DNA of 64,000 nucleotides from Gammaproteobacteria bacterium (GTDB lineage: Bacteria > Pseudomonadota > Gammaproteobacteria > Pseudomonadales > Pseudohongiellaceae). This document shows positions 28,631 to 39,610 of the stretch, in pieces. The DNA lies in assembly GCA_017853205.1 (NCBI GenBank), contig JAFMKB010000005.1:1-64000 (forward strand), written 5' to 3'. The position numbers and the translations under genes are program-made. The notes beneath the pieces were generated by a model, which was not told the DNA's origin, did not search any database, and saw nothing but the letters and a program-made list of their open reading frames with translations. Each line of letters starts with the position of its first letter. Position 1 is the stretch's first letter.

Positions 28631-29674
28631 CTACAACCCATATTTGCTCGCCATCTCTTCAAGGCTGTAAACCTTGCCAATATTCGATACCTGACCCGCG
28701 CAGCCGAACGCCTCGAGGCGGTCTTTTACAATGCCCTTCATTGCAGTGATGGTAGGAATGAGGAATTTACGCGGGTCGAACTCGCTTGGGTTTTCGGCGA
28801 GAAACTTGCGTGCAGCGCCGGTCGACGCTAAACGCAAATCGGTGTCGATGTTTACTTTGCGTACGCCATGACGAATCCCTTCTTGAATTTCCGATACAGG
28901 TACGCCGTAGGTTTCGGGTATCTCTCCGCCAAACTCATTAATAATCGCGAGCCATTCTTGCGGCACCGACGATGAGCCATGCATGACGAGATGGGTATTT
29001 GGGATTTTTGCATGAATCTCTTTGATGCGGCTAATGGCAAGAATGTCACCAGTCGGCGGGCGGCTAAACTTGTAAGCGCCGTGGCTTGTGCCCACTGCGA
29101 TGGCAAGTGCGTCGACGCCGGTGGCGTTAACGAAGTCTTCGGCCTCTTGCGGGTCGGTGAGCATCTGCGCCATCGACAAAACGCCTTCAGCACCAATGCC
29201 ATCCTCTTCGCCTGCCATACCGGTTTCAAGCGAACCTAAGCAGCCGATCTCGCCTTCGACTGAGACGCCGCAGGCGTGAGCCATAGCAACCGCTGTTTTA
29301 GTGACGGCGACGTTGTAGTCGAAGTCCATCGGCGTTTTGCCGTCTTCGCCGAGTGAGCCGTCCATCATGACAGACGAAAACCCAAGCTGAATAGAGCGTT
29401 GGCAAACCGCAGGAGACACACCGTGATCTTGGTGCATCACAATAGGGATGTGGGGGAATTCTTCGATCGCGGCTTGAATCAAATGCTTGAGAAAGTTTGC
29501 GCCGGCATATTTGCGTGCGCCCGCCGAGGCTTGAAGAATAACCGGGCTGTTTGCTTCGTCGGCCGCCTCCATAATCGCGCGAACTTGCTCGAGGTTGTTT
29601 ACATTAAACGCCGGCACGCCGTAGCCATTCTCGGCTGCGTGATCGAGTAGTTGTCGTAAGCTAATAAGTGCCAT
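28631..29674 (-). CDS. fba: Class II fructose-bisphosphate aldolase
   Basis: [35 protein letters not shown]. Confidence 0.95.
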   Translation of the reverse strand: MALISLRQLLDHAAENGYGVPAFNVNNLEQVRAIMEAADEANSPVILQASAGARKYAGANFLKHLIQAAIEEFPHIPIVMHQDHGVSPAVCQRSIQLGFSSVMMDGSLGEDGKTPMDFDYNVAVTKTAVAMAHACGVSVEGEIGCLGSLETGMAGEEDGIGAEGVLSMAQMLTDPQEAEDFVNATGVDALAIAVGTSHGAYKFSRPPTGDILAISRIKEIHAKIPNTHLVMHGSSSVPQEWLAIINEFGGEIPETYGVPVSEIQEGIRHGVRKVNIDTDLRLASTGAARKFLAENPSEFDPRKFLIPTITAMKGIVKDRLEAFGCAGQVSNIGKVYSLEEMASKYGL

Positions 29675-29708
29675 GCTTCTGTCCTCTGCTGTCTAAACTC
29701 GTAGATTA

Positions 29709-30896
29709 TTAGTCTTCACTGGCCGCGCGTTGCAGCAAAATGTCTACCGCGGGTAATACCTCACCCTGTACATATTCTAAGAAAGCGCCGCCGCCTGTCG
29801 AAATGTAGGAAATCGCGTCGGTCACGCCAAAGGCGTCGATCGCAGCAATTGTCTCGCCGCCGCCGGCAATAGAAAAGCCGGTATTTGCGGCGACGGCGTT
29901 CGCGATTGCCTCGGTGCCTTGGGCAAATTGTGAAATCTCGAAAACGCCGACTGGCCCGTTCCAGATAACTGTTTTCATCGCGGCTATCGTGTCAGCAAAC
30001 ATTGCTGCTGTTTGCGGACCAATGTCTAAAATCATATCGTCGTTGCTAATCTCTGCAACTAGCTTGGTTGTTGCCGCCGCGTCTGCGCTAAATTCTTTTG
30101 CAACAACGACATCAATAGGTAAAGGTATCGATGTTTGCGCCATTAATTCTTTGGCAAGTGGAATAAGGTCTTCCTCATACAGGCTGTTACCTACATTAAC
30201 GCCGCTGGCCGCAAGAAAAGTATTAGCGATGCCGCCACCGACAATCAGGTGATCGACTTTAGTTGCAAGGCTTTTTAATACCTCGAGTTTGCTCGACACC
30301 TTCGCTCCTCCGACAATTGCCAGCATCGGGCGTTCGGGTGCATGTAGCGATTTCTGTAGCGCATCGAGCTCACCGGCGAGCAGTGGGCCTGCGCAGGCAA
30401 TCGGAGCAAATTTTGCTACGCCGTGAGTGCTCGCCTGCGCGCGGTGGGCTGTGCCGAAGGCGTCCATAACAAACACGTCACACAGCGCTGCGTAGCGCTT
30501 GGCTAGTGCGTCGTCGTTTTTGCCCTCACCACTGTTCATGCGCACGTTTTCGAGCAGTGTCACGACGCCTACTTTATGCTGAACGGGCGTATCATTCTCA
30601 AGCGCGCTGTTATCAAGAACAACGGGTGAGCCGAGCAGGGTGCTTAAGTGCGTCGCTACCGGCGCAAGAGAAAATTCTTGCTGATCTGATGCGGCGAGGC
30701 CTTCTTGCGGGCGACCAAGATGCGACATAACGATTACGTGTGCGCCGCGCGCAAGAGCAAGTTTTAATGTCGGCAATGCTGCGCGAATGCGTGTGTCGTT
30801 GCCTACAACGCCGTCTTTCACCGGCACATTAAGGTCTTCGCGAATGAGTACGCGCTTGCCGGCGAGTGAGAGAGTCTCCATGCGATGGAATTTCAT
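29709..30896 (-). CDS. pgk: Phosphoglycerate kinase
   Basis: [39 protein letters not shown]. Confidence 0.96.
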   Translation of the reverse strand: MKFHRMETLSLAGKRVLIREDLNVPVKDGVVGNDTRIRAALPTLKLALARGAHVIVMSHLGRPQEGLAASDQQEFSLAPVATHLSTLLGSPVVLDNSALENDTPVQHKVGVVTLLENVRMNSGEGKNDDALAKRYAALCDVFVMDAFGTAHRAQASTHGVAKFAPIACAGPLLAGELDALQKSLHAPERPMLAIVGGAKVSSKLEVLKSLATKVDHLIVGGGIANTFLAASGVNVGNSLYEEDLIPLAKELMAQTSIPLPIDVVVAKEFSADAAATTKLVAEISNDDMILDIGPQTAAMFADTIAAMKTVIWNGPVGVFEISQFAQGTEAIANAVAANTGFSIAGGGETIAAIDAFGVTDAISYISTGGGAFLEYVQGEVLPAVDILLQRAASED

Positions 30897-30931
30897 GTTT
30901 TGTGTCTTCCTTCTTTACTCTGTTTCGTCTT

Positions 30932-31954
30932 TTAGACTTTCTCGCGGCGGTGAATAAACTGTGCCACGTCGAGCATGCGATTCGCATAGGCCCACTCGTT
31001 GTCGAACCAGACTAAAAGCTTTATTAACCGAGGGCCGGCGACAAGCGTTTGATTAAGGTCGACCACGGCAGAGCGCGGATCGTGATTAAAATCAGTCGAG
31101 GCGAGTGGTTCTAACGTGTAACCCAAAACATTTGGCGGCAGGGTTTCGCTTGCGGCGATCAATGCAGCGTTTACCGATTCAACTGTCGCATCCGAGTTTA
31201 GTGTGAGTGTTAGATCCATTGCCGAAACATTGACTGTCGGGACGCGAATCGCCTGCGCCTGTAGTTTGCCAGTTAAACTAGGCAAGATACGTTCAATGCC
31301 CTTGGCGAGCGCGGTATCCACCGGAATAATCGACTGCATGGCGCTGCGAGTTTTGCGCAGGTCTTTATGGTGGTAGCTGTCGATTACCGGCTGATCATTC
31401 ATCGCGGAGTGAATGGTGGTGATAACACCATGATCGATGCCAAACGCGTCATCGATCGCCTTTAATACAGGCACGATGCAATTTGTTGTGCACGAGGCGT
31501 TAGAAATAATTGTCGCATCAACGGCGAGAGTCTCGTGATTAACGCCGTACACTAGCGTTGCATCGACATCGCTGTCGGCGGGCTGTGAAAATAAAACCCG
31601 TTTCGCACCGTTGCTTATGTGCTTTTGCGCAGTGCTGCGATCGGTAAACGCGCCGCTGCATTCCATTACCAGATCGATGCCGAGGTCTGCCCATGCCAAC
31701 GCAGTGACGTCCGCCTGTTGCGAGACGCGAATTGCGTCGCCGCTAACGAGGAGTTCGCCGTCGCCTTGTTCGACCTCGCCCAAAAACCGTCCGTGGGTGC
31801 TGTCGTAGCGCGTAAGATGTGCAAGATTACCGATGTCGGCGAGATCATTGATCGCAACGATGCGCAGGTCGGCATAGTTTGTCGACTCGTAGAAAGCGCG
31901 CAGCACGCAGCGGCCGATACGGCCGTAGCCATTGATTGCGATCTTATAGCTCAT
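30932..31954 (-). CDS. epd: Erythrose-4-phosphate dehydrogenase (GapA/Epd family)
   Basis: INGYGRIGRCVLRA; SNASCTTNCIVPV; TTIHSAMNDQPVIDSYH as in Epd. Confidence 0.85.
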   Translation of the reverse strand: MSYKIAINGYGRIGRCVLRAFYESTNYADLRIVAINDLADIGNLAHLTRYDSTHGRFLGEVEQGDGELLVSGDAIRVSQQADVTALAWADLGIDLVMECSGAFTDRSTAQKHISNGAKRVLFSQPADSDVDATLVYGVNHETLAVDATIISNASCTTNCIVPVLKAIDDAFGIDHGVITTIHSAMNDQPVIDSYHHKDLRKTRSAMQSIIPVDTALAKGIERILPSLTGKLQAQAIRVPTVNVSAMDLTLTLNSDATVESVNAALIAASETLPPNVLGYTLEPLASTDFNHDPRSAVVDLNQTLVAGPRLIKLLVWFDNEWAYANRMLDVAQFIHRREKV

Positions 31955-31978
31955 TTGGGTTCCTAACGGACGTAAAAC

Positions 31979-33979
31979 CTAAAGCAGCGATACGACAGTA
32001 TTGGCGACGTTTTCGGCGGTAAAACCAAAATGCGCCATGAGCTCGCCGCCGGGAGCCGACTCGCCAAAAGTGTGCATGCCAATCACTTTGCCGTCGAGAC
32101 CAACAAATTTTGCCCAATACTCAGAGCCGGCGGCTTCGACGGCGAGACGCTTGCGCACCGCGTTGGGAATAACGCTTTCTTGGTAGGCCGGGTCTTGCGA
32201 TTCGAATACATCAACACTCGGCATCGAAACCAAACGCACTTTTTCGCCGTCGGCGTTAAGAGCGGTCACAGCGTTGACGCAAATGCTCACTTCGGACCCC
32301 GTTGCAATAACAATCACCTCAGGCGTGCCTTCGCAGTCGAGCAGCACGTAGCCGCCGCGAGCGATGTTGGCGACTTGCTCATCGGTGCGCGCTTGATGTG
32401 GGAGTCCTTGGCGAGAGAACACGAGCGAGGTAGGTCCGACACTGCGCTCGATTGCAGCTTTCCACGCAACTGCAGACTCGACGCTGTCACAGGGGCGCCA
32501 CACTGACATATTAGGGGTGGTACGCAAATTCGCGAGCTGCTCGATTGGCTGATGCGTCGGACCGTCTTCGCCTTGGCCGATCGAGTCGTGTGTGTAAACG
32601 AAAATGCTTTGCTGCTGCATGAGTGCAGCCATGCGTACCGCATTGCGCGCGTATTCCATAAAAATGAGGAACGTTGCGGTATAGGGTACGAAGCCGCCGT
32701 GCAATGCGATGCCCGAGGCAATTGCCGTCATGCCAAACTCACGTACGCCGTAATAAATATAGTTGCCGTCGGCTTTTTCTGAGATAGGCGTACTTCCTGA
32801 CCAATTGGTCAAGTTAGAGCCGGTGAGGTCAGCAGAGCCCCCGATCAGTTCGGGTAACAGAGAGCCAAAGGCCTCGAGGCAGTTCTGCGACGCTTTTCGG
32901 CTCGCAATGTTCTCAGGATTAGCCTGCAGGTGACGAATATAGTCGTCGGCCTTTTCTTTAAAGTAGCCGGGCAGCTGGCCTTTTAGGCGGCGGATGAGTT
33001 CCATCGCAAGCTCGGGGTATTCTTCCTCATAGCCTACGAGCAATTCTTTCCATGCAGTCTCGGCACTAAAGCCTTTTTCAGTGCAGTCCCAGGCATTCTT
33101 GATGTCCTCGGGGATAATGAACTCACTGTGTGGCCAGTCGAGGGCAGCGCGTGTGGCTGCGATCTCTTCGGCGCCCAAAGGCGCGCCGTGAGTGGCTGCC
33201 GTGCCCTGCTTGTTTGGCGAGCCGAAGCCGATAATCGTTTTGCATTTAATCAGCGTGGGACGGGTAGTTTCGGCTTTCGCTTCGACTATCGCTGCGTTGA
33301 TTGCGTCTGCGTCATGACCGTCTACCGCGAGCACCTGCCAATCGTAGGCCGCAAAGCGCTTCGCTGTGTCGTCGCTAAACCAGTCTTCGACCTCGCCATC
33401 GATTGAGATGCCGTTGTCGTCATAGAACACGATAAGTTTTCCGAGCTTGAGGGTGCCCGCGAGCGAGCAGACCTCGTGCGAGATGCCTTCCATGAGACAG
33501 CCGTCGCCGGCGAATACATACGTATTGTGGTCGACAACGTCGAAACCTGGGCGGTTGAACTGCGCTCCGAGGGTTTTTTCGGCGATCGCCATGCCGACGG
33601 CATTAGCTAGACCTTGGCCGAGTGGGCCGGTTGTAGTTTCGACACCAGGCGTATAGCCATACTCGGGGTGGCCGGGGGTCTTCGAATCCATCTGTCGGAA
33701 CTGTTTGATGTCCTCGATCGACACGTCGTAACCGGTGAGGTGAAGAAGCGAATAGATAAGCATCGAGCCATGGCCGTTGGAGAGGATAAAACGATCTCTA
33801 TTCAACCACTTAGGGTTGCTTGGGCTGTGGCTTAGATGGTCTTTCCAGAGCACCTCAGCGATGTCTGCCATGCCCATTGGGGCCCCGGGGTGGCCTGAAT
33901 TTGCCTTTTGGACGGCATCCATACTCAGCGCGCGGATTGCATTAGCGCATTGCTTGCGGGTTACAGCGGATTCCGCCAT
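31979..33979 (-). CDS. tkt: Transketolase
   Basis: [54 protein letters not shown]. Confidence 0.97.
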   Translation of the reverse strand: MAESAVTRKQCANAIRALSMDAVQKANSGHPGAPMGMADIAEVLWKDHLSHSPSNPKWLNRDRFILSNGHGSMLIYSLLHLTGYDVSIEDIKQFRQMDSKTPGHPEYGYTPGVETTTGPLGQGLANAVGMAIAEKTLGAQFNRPGFDVVDHNTYVFAGDGCLMEGISHEVCSLAGTLKLGKLIVFYDDNGISIDGEVEDWFSDDTAKRFAAYDWQVLAVDGHDADAINAAIVEAKAETTRPTLIKCKTIIGFGSPNKQGTAATHGAPLGAEEIAATRAALDWPHSEFIIPEDIKNAWDCTEKGFSAETAWKELLVGYEEEYPELAMELIRRLKGQLPGYFKEKADDYIRHLQANPENIASRKASQNCLEAFGSLLPELIGGSADLTGSNLTNWSGSTPISEKADGNYIYYGVREFGMTAIASGIALHGGFVPYTATFLIFMEYARNAVRMAALMQQQSIFVYTHDSIGQGEDGPTHQPIEQLANLRTTPNMSVWRPCDSVESAVAWKAAIERSVGPTSLVFSRQGLPHQARTDEQVANIARGGYVLLDCEGTPEVIVIATGSEVSICVNAVTALNADGEKVRLVSMPSVDVFESQDPAYQESVIPNAVRKRLAVEAAGSEYWAKFVGLDGKVIGMHTFGESAPGGELMAHFGFTAENVANTVVSLL

Positions 33980-34061
33980 GGGTGAGGCTCCTTAGGTGCT
34001 CTACAGAAATGAAGACGCGCATTTTCTCGCACCTGCCTCCAATATGCTACTCGCTATATCG

Positions 34062-34093
34062 AAATCTATATCAAATTATTTTGATATAGATTT
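34062..34093. promoter_or_regulatory. Perfect 14-bp inverted repeat, probable operator
   Basis: AAATCTATATCAAA-TTAT-TTTGATATAGATTT between divergent tkt and ArsR-MTase genes; partial copy CTATATCGA at 34054-34062. Confidence 0.7.
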
Positions 34094-34160
34094 GTAATAG
34101 CCCTCGATTGTTGTTACATTGCGCGCATTCGAGAAGGGGTAGGCCCTTTTAAGCGAGGAA

Positions 34161-35183
34161 ATGCGTGTGCAAGCCGCAGTAGCAACCCAATCTCAGCCCT
34201 TTTTAATCGCCGACGAGCAAGTAACGCCCGCTCAGCAGCTTGCCCAGCTGCACAAGGCGCTCGCCGATGCGCTGAGGCTGCAGATACTCCGTCTGCTCAA
34301 AAACGAGTCATTCGGGGTGTTGGAGCTCTGCCGCTTAGTCGCAATTCGACAGTCGGCGCTCAGTCACCACTTAAAGGTGCTGGCAAAGGCGGAGCTAGTG
34401 GCAACTCGGCGTGAGGGCAATTCCATTTTCTATCGCCGTGCTTTTATCACTGATGACGATCCGCTTGCGGATCTCAAGCGGGCCGCCTTCGATGCGGTAG
34501 ATACATTGGACATACCGCGCGAACAGGCAGAGCAGCTCAACCAGCTACAGCAGGAGCGCTCCGAGTTGTCGCTGAGTTTCTTTCAGAAAAACGCAGAGCG
34601 TTTTTCGGAGAACCAAGGATTAATAGTCGAGCGAGAGCATTACGACAGTAGCCTAATGGATGTGGTCGATGGTCTCGGCTTATCGTCCGCCGCCTGTGTG
34701 CTCGAAATCGGTCCCGGCGAAGGGAGGCTGCTTGTCGAGCTCGCGCGGCGCTTTGCATCGGTTACTGCGGTCGACAATTCGAAAGACATGTTAGACCTGT
34801 CGCGTGCGGCCATCGCAGCCGACGGCTTGAGTAATGTCGAGTTTTTATTGGGAGAGACGGCCAACGCGCGCGAAACCCTGAGTGGTGCTGCCGACCTCGT
34901 CGTATTCGACATGGTTCTTCACCATATTGCGACACCGGCCTCGACGTTTCGGGACGTCGCGGCACTGTTAAAAGAAGACGGGCTCTTACTCGTTATCGAA
35001 CTCTGTAGCCATGACCAAGATTGGGTGCGCAATTCCTGCGGGGATCTATGGCTTGGGTTCGACGAAAGCGAGTTAGACCAATGGGCGGCAATGAGTGGAT
35101 TGCGATTCGAGCAGGGATCGAATCTCGCGCTGCGTAATGGATTTCAGATTCAAATGCGCGTGTTTAGAAAACACGCGAATTAA
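34161..35183 (+). CDS. ArsR-type HTH fused to SAM-dependent methyltransferase domain (SahR-like)
   Basis: wHTH ALSHHLKVLAKAELVATRREGNSIFYR; MTase VLEIGPGEGRLLVELA and LVVFDMVLHHIATP; next to metK and ahcY. Confidence 0.85.
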   Translation: MRVQAAVATQSQPFLIADEQVTPAQQLAQLHKALADALRLQILRLLKNESFGVLELCRLVAIRQSALSHHLKVLAKAELVATRREGNSIFYRRAFITDDDPLADLKRAAFDAVDTLDIPREQAEQLNQLQQERSELSLSFFQKNAERFSENQGLIVEREHYDSSLMDVVDGLGLSSAACVLEIGPGEGRLLVELARRFASVTAVDNSKDMLDLSRAAIAADGLSNVEFLLGETANARETLSGAADLVVFDMVLHHIATPASTFRDVAALLKEDGLLLVIELCSHDQDWVRNSCGDLWLGFDESELDQWAAMSGLRFEQGSNLALRNGFQIQMRVFRKHAN

Positions 35184-35198
35184 CACTAAGGAGTTAGC

Positions 35199-36359
35199 AT
35201 GAGCGAGATCAATTTATTCACGTCCGAATCGGTATCCGAAGGACATCCCGACAAGATGGCTGATCAGATCTCCGACGCCATTCTTGACGCATTGCTCAAA
35301 GAGGATCCGCGTTCGCGTGTCGCCTGCGAAACGCTCATCAAAACTGGCATGGTGCTCGTCGCCGGCGAAATCACTACCGAGGCCTATGTCGATATCGAAG
35401 ACATCGTGCGCGGTGTTGTAAACGATATTGGTTATAACAACGCCGACAGCGGTTTCGACGGCCACACCTGTGCTGTTATCAATGCGATTGGTAAACAGTC
35501 GCCGGACATCTCACAGGGCGTTGACGATTCTGACGATCACGAGCAAGGCGCGGGTGACCAGGGATTGATGTTTGGCTACGCAAGCAATGAAACCGACGTT
35601 CTCATGCCAGCCCCAATCACTTACTCGCACCGACTAGTAAAACGGCAGTCCGAGGTGCGTAAAAACGGCACATTACCTTGGCTTGAACCAGACGCGAAAA
35701 GCCAGCTGACTTTCCGTTATATCGATAACAAGCCTGTGTCTATCGATGCGGTTGTGCTGTCTACTCAACACAAAGACTCGGTATCTAACGAAGAGTTGCG
35801 AGAAGGCGTTTTCGAAGAAATTATCAAACCCGTGCTGCCCGAAGAATGGATAACCAAAGAGACCAAAATCTTCATCAATCCAACCGGCCGCTTTGTGATA
35901 GGCGGACCTGTAGGTGACTGCGGTCTTACTGGACGCAAAATAATCGTCGACACTTATGGTGGTATGGCACGACATGGCGGCGGAGCGTTCTCGGGCAAAG
36001 ATCCTTCTAAAGTCGATCGTTCTGCAGCCTATGTCGCGCGTTATGTCGCAAAAAATATTGTTGCCGCGGGAATCGCAGAGCGCTGCGAGATTCAGCTCTC
36101 TTATGCGATTGGCGTTGCTGAACCAACCTCTATCAGCGTCGAGACGTTTGGCACAGGAAAAATAGCGAACAGCGAAATAGTAAAAATTATTCGCGAGCAC
36201 TTTGAGTTACGGCCTAAAGGTTTGATCAAAATGCTAGACCTGATCCAGCCAATTTATCGAAACACCGCTGCCTATGGGCACTTTGGTCGCGAAGATCTCG
36301 AGCTTAGCTGGGAGAAAACGGACAAAGCTGCCGCATTAAAAGTAGCGGCAGGCGTCTAA
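35199..36359 (+). CDS. metK: S-adenosylmethionine synthetase
   Basis: [55 protein letters not shown]. Confidence 0.98.
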   Translation: MSEINLFTSESVSEGHPDKMADQISDAILDALLKEDPRSRVACETLIKTGMVLVAGEITTEAYVDIEDIVRGVVNDIGYNNADSGFDGHTCAVINAIGKQSPDISQGVDDSDDHEQGAGDQGLMFGYASNETDVLMPAPITYSHRLVKRQSEVRKNGTLPWLEPDAKSQLTFRYIDNKPVSIDAVVLSTQHKDSVSNEELREGVFEEIIKPVLPEEWITKETKIFINPTGRFVIGGPVGDCGLTGRKIIVDTYGGMARHGGGAFSGKDPSKVDRSAAYVARYVAKNIVAAGIAERCEIQLSYAIGVAEPTSISVETFGTGKIANSEIVKIIREHFELRPKGLIKMLDLIQPIYRNTAAYGHFGREDLELSWEKTDKAAALKVAAGV

Positions 36360-36456
36360 ATAAACATCGAATCATCGCGCTAGCGCGTAATGTACAACCA
36401 GGGTTAAACACCACGTTTTAAACGAATCAAAACGAATCGCCATTACGGAGTAAGAC

Positions 36457-37866
36457 ATGAGCACAGCAGCAGCAACGCCACTAAACGATGTAGCAAAAAA
36501 TGACTACAAAGTAGCCGACATTTCACTTGCCGATTTCGGTCGTCGTGAAATCACACTCGCCGAAGCAGAGATGCCTGCGCTTATGACACTGCGTAAGAAA
36601 TACGCCGCAGAACGTCCGCTTGCCGGCGCCAAGATCATTGGCTGTATCCACATGACAGTTCAGACCGCCGTGCTGATCGAAACACTCGTCGAGCTCGGCG
36701 CCGAAGTGCGCTGGTCATCGTGCAATATTTTCTCGACACAAGACCACGCCGCTGCGTGCATCGCTGCGTCTGGCATTGCGGTTTACGCCTGGAAAGGCCA
36801 AACAAACGAAGAGGGTGAGTGGTGTATCGAGCAGACTATTCTCAAAGACGGTAAGCCTTGGGATTGCAACATGATCCTAGACGACGGCGGTGACCTCACG
36901 GGTATGATTCATACTAAATACCCTGAGATGCTTGATAAGATTCACGGCATTACCGAGGAGACAACAACAGGTGTTCACCGCCTTCTCGAAATGCTAGAAG
37001 CGGGAGAATTAAAAGTTCCGGCTATTAACGTAAATGACTCGGTCACTAAGTCTAAAAATGATAACAAGTACGGCTGTCGTCACAGCCTCAACGATGGCAT
37101 TAAGCGCGGTACGGACATGTTGCTTTCAGGTAAGAAAGCACTCGTTATCGGCTACGGCGATGTCGGCAAAGGCTCGGTTCAAAGCCTAAGCCAAGAAGGT
37201 ATGATCGTGAAGGTTGCTGAGATCGACCCTATCTGTGCGATGCAGGCATGCATGGATGGCTACGAGGTTGTGTCGCCCTATATCGATGGCATCAATACGC
37301 GCAGCGCCGAGGGCATCAATACTGAATTACTGTCGAAGATGGACTTAATAGTCACTACGACTGGCAACGTCAACGTGTGCGATAAATTCATGCTCGCTGC
37401 AGCAAAAGCGGGCTCCGTTATCTGCAACATTGGCCATTTTGATAACGAAATCGACACGCAGTTCATGCGCGACAACTGGCACTGGGAAGAAGTGAAACCT
37501 CAGGTTCACAAAATCTTCCGCAACGGACCCGAGAATCAAGACGACTACTTAATTCTACTGTCAGAAGGCCGATTGATTAACCTTGGTAACGCCACTGGTC
37601 ATCCTTCACGAATTATGGATGGATCGTTCGCTAACCAAGTGCTCGCGCAGATGCGTATGTTCTCAGAAAAATTTGCCGATCAGTCTGAAGAGTTTAAGAA
37701 GAACAATATCACCGTAACAGTGTTACCAAAAGAGCTCGATGAAGAAGTTGCGGCGCTTATGGTGAAGGGCTTTGGCGGTGTCTTAACTAAGCTTACAGAT
37801 GATCAGGCGAAATACATCAACGTAAAAGTGGCTGGCCCTTATAAGCCAGAAAGCTATAAGTACTAA
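36457..37866 (+). CDS. ahcY: Adenosylhomocysteinase
   Basis: [38 protein letters not shown]-terminus. Confidence 0.98.
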   Translation: MSTAAATPLNDVAKNDYKVADISLADFGRREITLAEAEMPALMTLRKKYAAERPLAGAKIIGCIHMTVQTAVLIETLVELGAEVRWSSCNIFSTQDHAAACIAASGIAVYAWKGQTNEEGEWCIEQTILKDGKPWDCNMILDDGGDLTGMIHTKYPEMLDKIHGITEETTTGVHRLLEMLEAGELKVPAINVNDSVTKSKNDNKYGCRHSLNDGIKRGTDMLLSGKKALVIGYGDVGKGSVQSLSQEGMIVKVAEIDPICAMQACMDGYEVVSPYIDGINTRSAEGINTELLSKMDLIVTTTGNVNVCDKFMLAAAKAGSVICNIGHFDNEIDTQFMRDNWHWEEVKPQVHKIFRNGPENQDDYLILLSEGRLINLGNATGHPSRIMDGSFANQVLAQMRMFSEKFADQSEEFKKNNITVTVLPKELDEEVAALMVKGFGGVLTKLTDDQAKYINVKVAGPYKPESYKY

Positions 37867-37911
37867 TAAAGAGTACCAAGCTTGAAAAAAATAAGCTTGC
37901 GAAAGCAAAGA

Positions 37912-37937
37912 AGAGGGCGCCGAATTCGGCGCCTTCT
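37912..37937. repeat. Hairpin with perfect 18-nt palindrome between ahcY and metF
   Basis: GGCGCCGAATTCGGCGCC extended by 4 further pairs; not followed by a clear T tract. Confidence 0.6.
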
Positions 37938-37955
37938 CGTTAGAATGGATGCATT

Positions 37956-38795
37956 ATGAGCACAGACACCAGTCACTTTAGTATTGAGTTTTTTCCGCCG
38001 CGTACACCTGCAGGTGAAGAAAAGCTCGATATTGTTCATGCCGAATTAAGCAAGCTAGGCCCCGAATTTTTTTCGGTTACTTATGGCGCCGGCGGCTCGA
38101 CGCGAGACGGGACGAAGCGTGCGGTCACTCGTTTCCGCGAGGCAGGATCGCGCGTTGCACCTCATCTGTCATTTGGCGGTAGCGACGAAGGCGATATTCT
38201 AAAACTCCTGCATGAGTACAAAGAGGCTGGAATCGACCGGCTCGTTTGCCTGCGCGGCGACGCGCCCTCTGGCATGGGCTCGGCCTCGCTTTATCGCTAT
38301 GCCAACGAACTCGTGGAGTTTGTACGCAAAGAAACCGGTGATCATTTTACCATCGACGTGGCTTGTTACCCCGAAGTGCACCCGCAGTCGCGCTCGGTCG
38401 AAAGTGACCTCGAGTTTTTTAAAGCAAAGGTCGATGCTGGAGCCAACTCGGCTATTACGCAATATTTCTACAATGCCGATGCCTACTTTGGCTTTGTCGA
38501 CGACTGTGCGCGCGCAGGAATTAACATCCCCATCGTGCCGGGCATTATGCCGATTACTAACTACGCAAACCTTGCGCGGTTCAGTGCAGCGTGCGGTGCC
38601 GAAATTCCTCGCTGGTTGACCAAACGGTTAGAGTTCTTAGAACACGACGATCAAGCGCTGCGCGATTTTGGCCTCGAGGTTGTTACCGATCTGTGTGAAC
38701 AGTTGCTTGCCGGGGGGGCACCGGGATTGCATTTCTATTCGATGAACCAAGCCGAGAGCGTTACGCGCCTGTGGCAAAACTTACTCGAAGACTAA
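37956..38795 (+). CDS. metF: 5,10-methylenetetrahydrofolate reductase
   Basis: SIEFFPPRTPAGEEKL; FFSVTYGAGGSTRDGT; GIMPITNYANLARF. Confidence 0.95.
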   Translation: MSTDTSHFSIEFFPPRTPAGEEKLDIVHAELSKLGPEFFSVTYGAGGSTRDGTKRAVTRFREAGSRVAPHLSFGGSDEGDILKLLHEYKEAGIDRLVCLRGDAPSGMGSASLYRYANELVEFVRKETGDHFTIDVACYPEVHPQSRSVESDLEFFKAKVDAGANSAITQYFYNADAYFGFVDDCARAGINIPIVPGIMPITNYANLARFSAACGAEIPRWLTKRLEFLEHDDQALRDFGLEVVTDLCEQLLAGGAPGLHFYSMNQAESVTRLWQNLLED

Positions 38796-38799
38796 CGCG

Positions 38800-39531
38800 A
38801 TGAGAGTCTCGCGGTTATATATTGCTCACGCGCTCGTTGCAGGCGCGGAGTTATCTCTTCCTGCCGAGAGTGCGCACTATCTAGGTACGGTGCTGCGTGC
38901 GCGAGAAGGTGATCCGGTAAGAGTGTTCAATGCAGTCGACGGTGAATTCGACGCGGTTGTGACTCGAAGCAAGAAAGGGAATGTCGACCTTACGCTAGGC
39001 GCCTGTGTGAGAACACCTGAGCTCACTTCACCGCTTCACCTACACCTTGCGCTTGGCCTATCGCGCGGTGACCGAATGGACTATGCGATTCAGAAAGCCA
39101 CAGAATTGGGTGTGGCTGAGATTACGCCCCTTTTTACCGAACATGGCGAAGTGCGACTCAAGCCAGATAGGGTAGAGAACAAGCTGCGTCATTTTGAAAA
39201 GATAGCGATAAACGCTGCCGAACAATGCGGTCGTCTTGATGTGCCCACAGTGCACATGCCGCTGGCGCTGGACGCATTTCTGGTGCGAGAAACAAAGGCA
39301 ACTCGTTTGTTGTTAGAGCCAAGTGGTGAACAGCGATTAACGGCGTCGCAAGCACTAACAGATATCGAATTAGTGATCGGCCCCGAAGGCGGTTTCAGCG
39401 AGCGGGAAATTGTACTGGCACGCGAGTCACATTGTGCCGTCATGCAATTAGGCCCACGCGTGCTTCGTACAGAAACCGCCCCCGTCGCCGCGCTCGCGGT
39501 CTTGCAGTTTGTTTTTGGCGATCTGTCTTAG
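38800..39531 (+). CDS. rsmE: 16S rRNA m3U1498 methyltransferase
   Basis: KATELGVAEITPLFTE; IGPEGGFSEREI; LGPRVLRTETAPVAAL. Confidence 0.95.
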   Translation: MRVSRLYIAHALVAGAELSLPAESAHYLGTVLRAREGDPVRVFNAVDGEFDAVVTRSKKGNVDLTLGACVRTPELTSPLHLHLALGLSRGDRMDYAIQKATELGVAEITPLFTEHGEVRLKPDRVENKLRHFEKIAINAAEQCGRLDVPTVHMPLALDAFLVRETKATRLLLEPSGEQRLTASQALTDIELVIGPEGGFSEREIVLARESHCAVMQLGPRVLRTETAPVAALAVLQFVFGDLS

Positions 39532-39551
39532 TTTTCGAAACGTCACACATA

Positions 39552-39579
39552 AAAAAGGCCCCTATAAAGGGGCCTTTTT
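39552..39579. terminator. Bidirectional rho-independent terminator (rsmE/amtB)
   Basis: AAAAAGGCCCCT-ATAA-AGGGGCCTTTTT between convergent genes. Confidence 0.93.
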
Positions 39580-39610
39580 CACAAGAGGGTATTGCCCGCT
39601 TGTTACTGTG

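Noticed and set aside
35673-36200. 175-aa minus-strand ORF inside metK
   Set aside because: Antisense to a highly conserved gene, no recognisable features.
36360-36456. SAH riboswitch upstream of ahcY
   Set aside because: The short leader does not show the conserved SAH riboswitch core I would expect.
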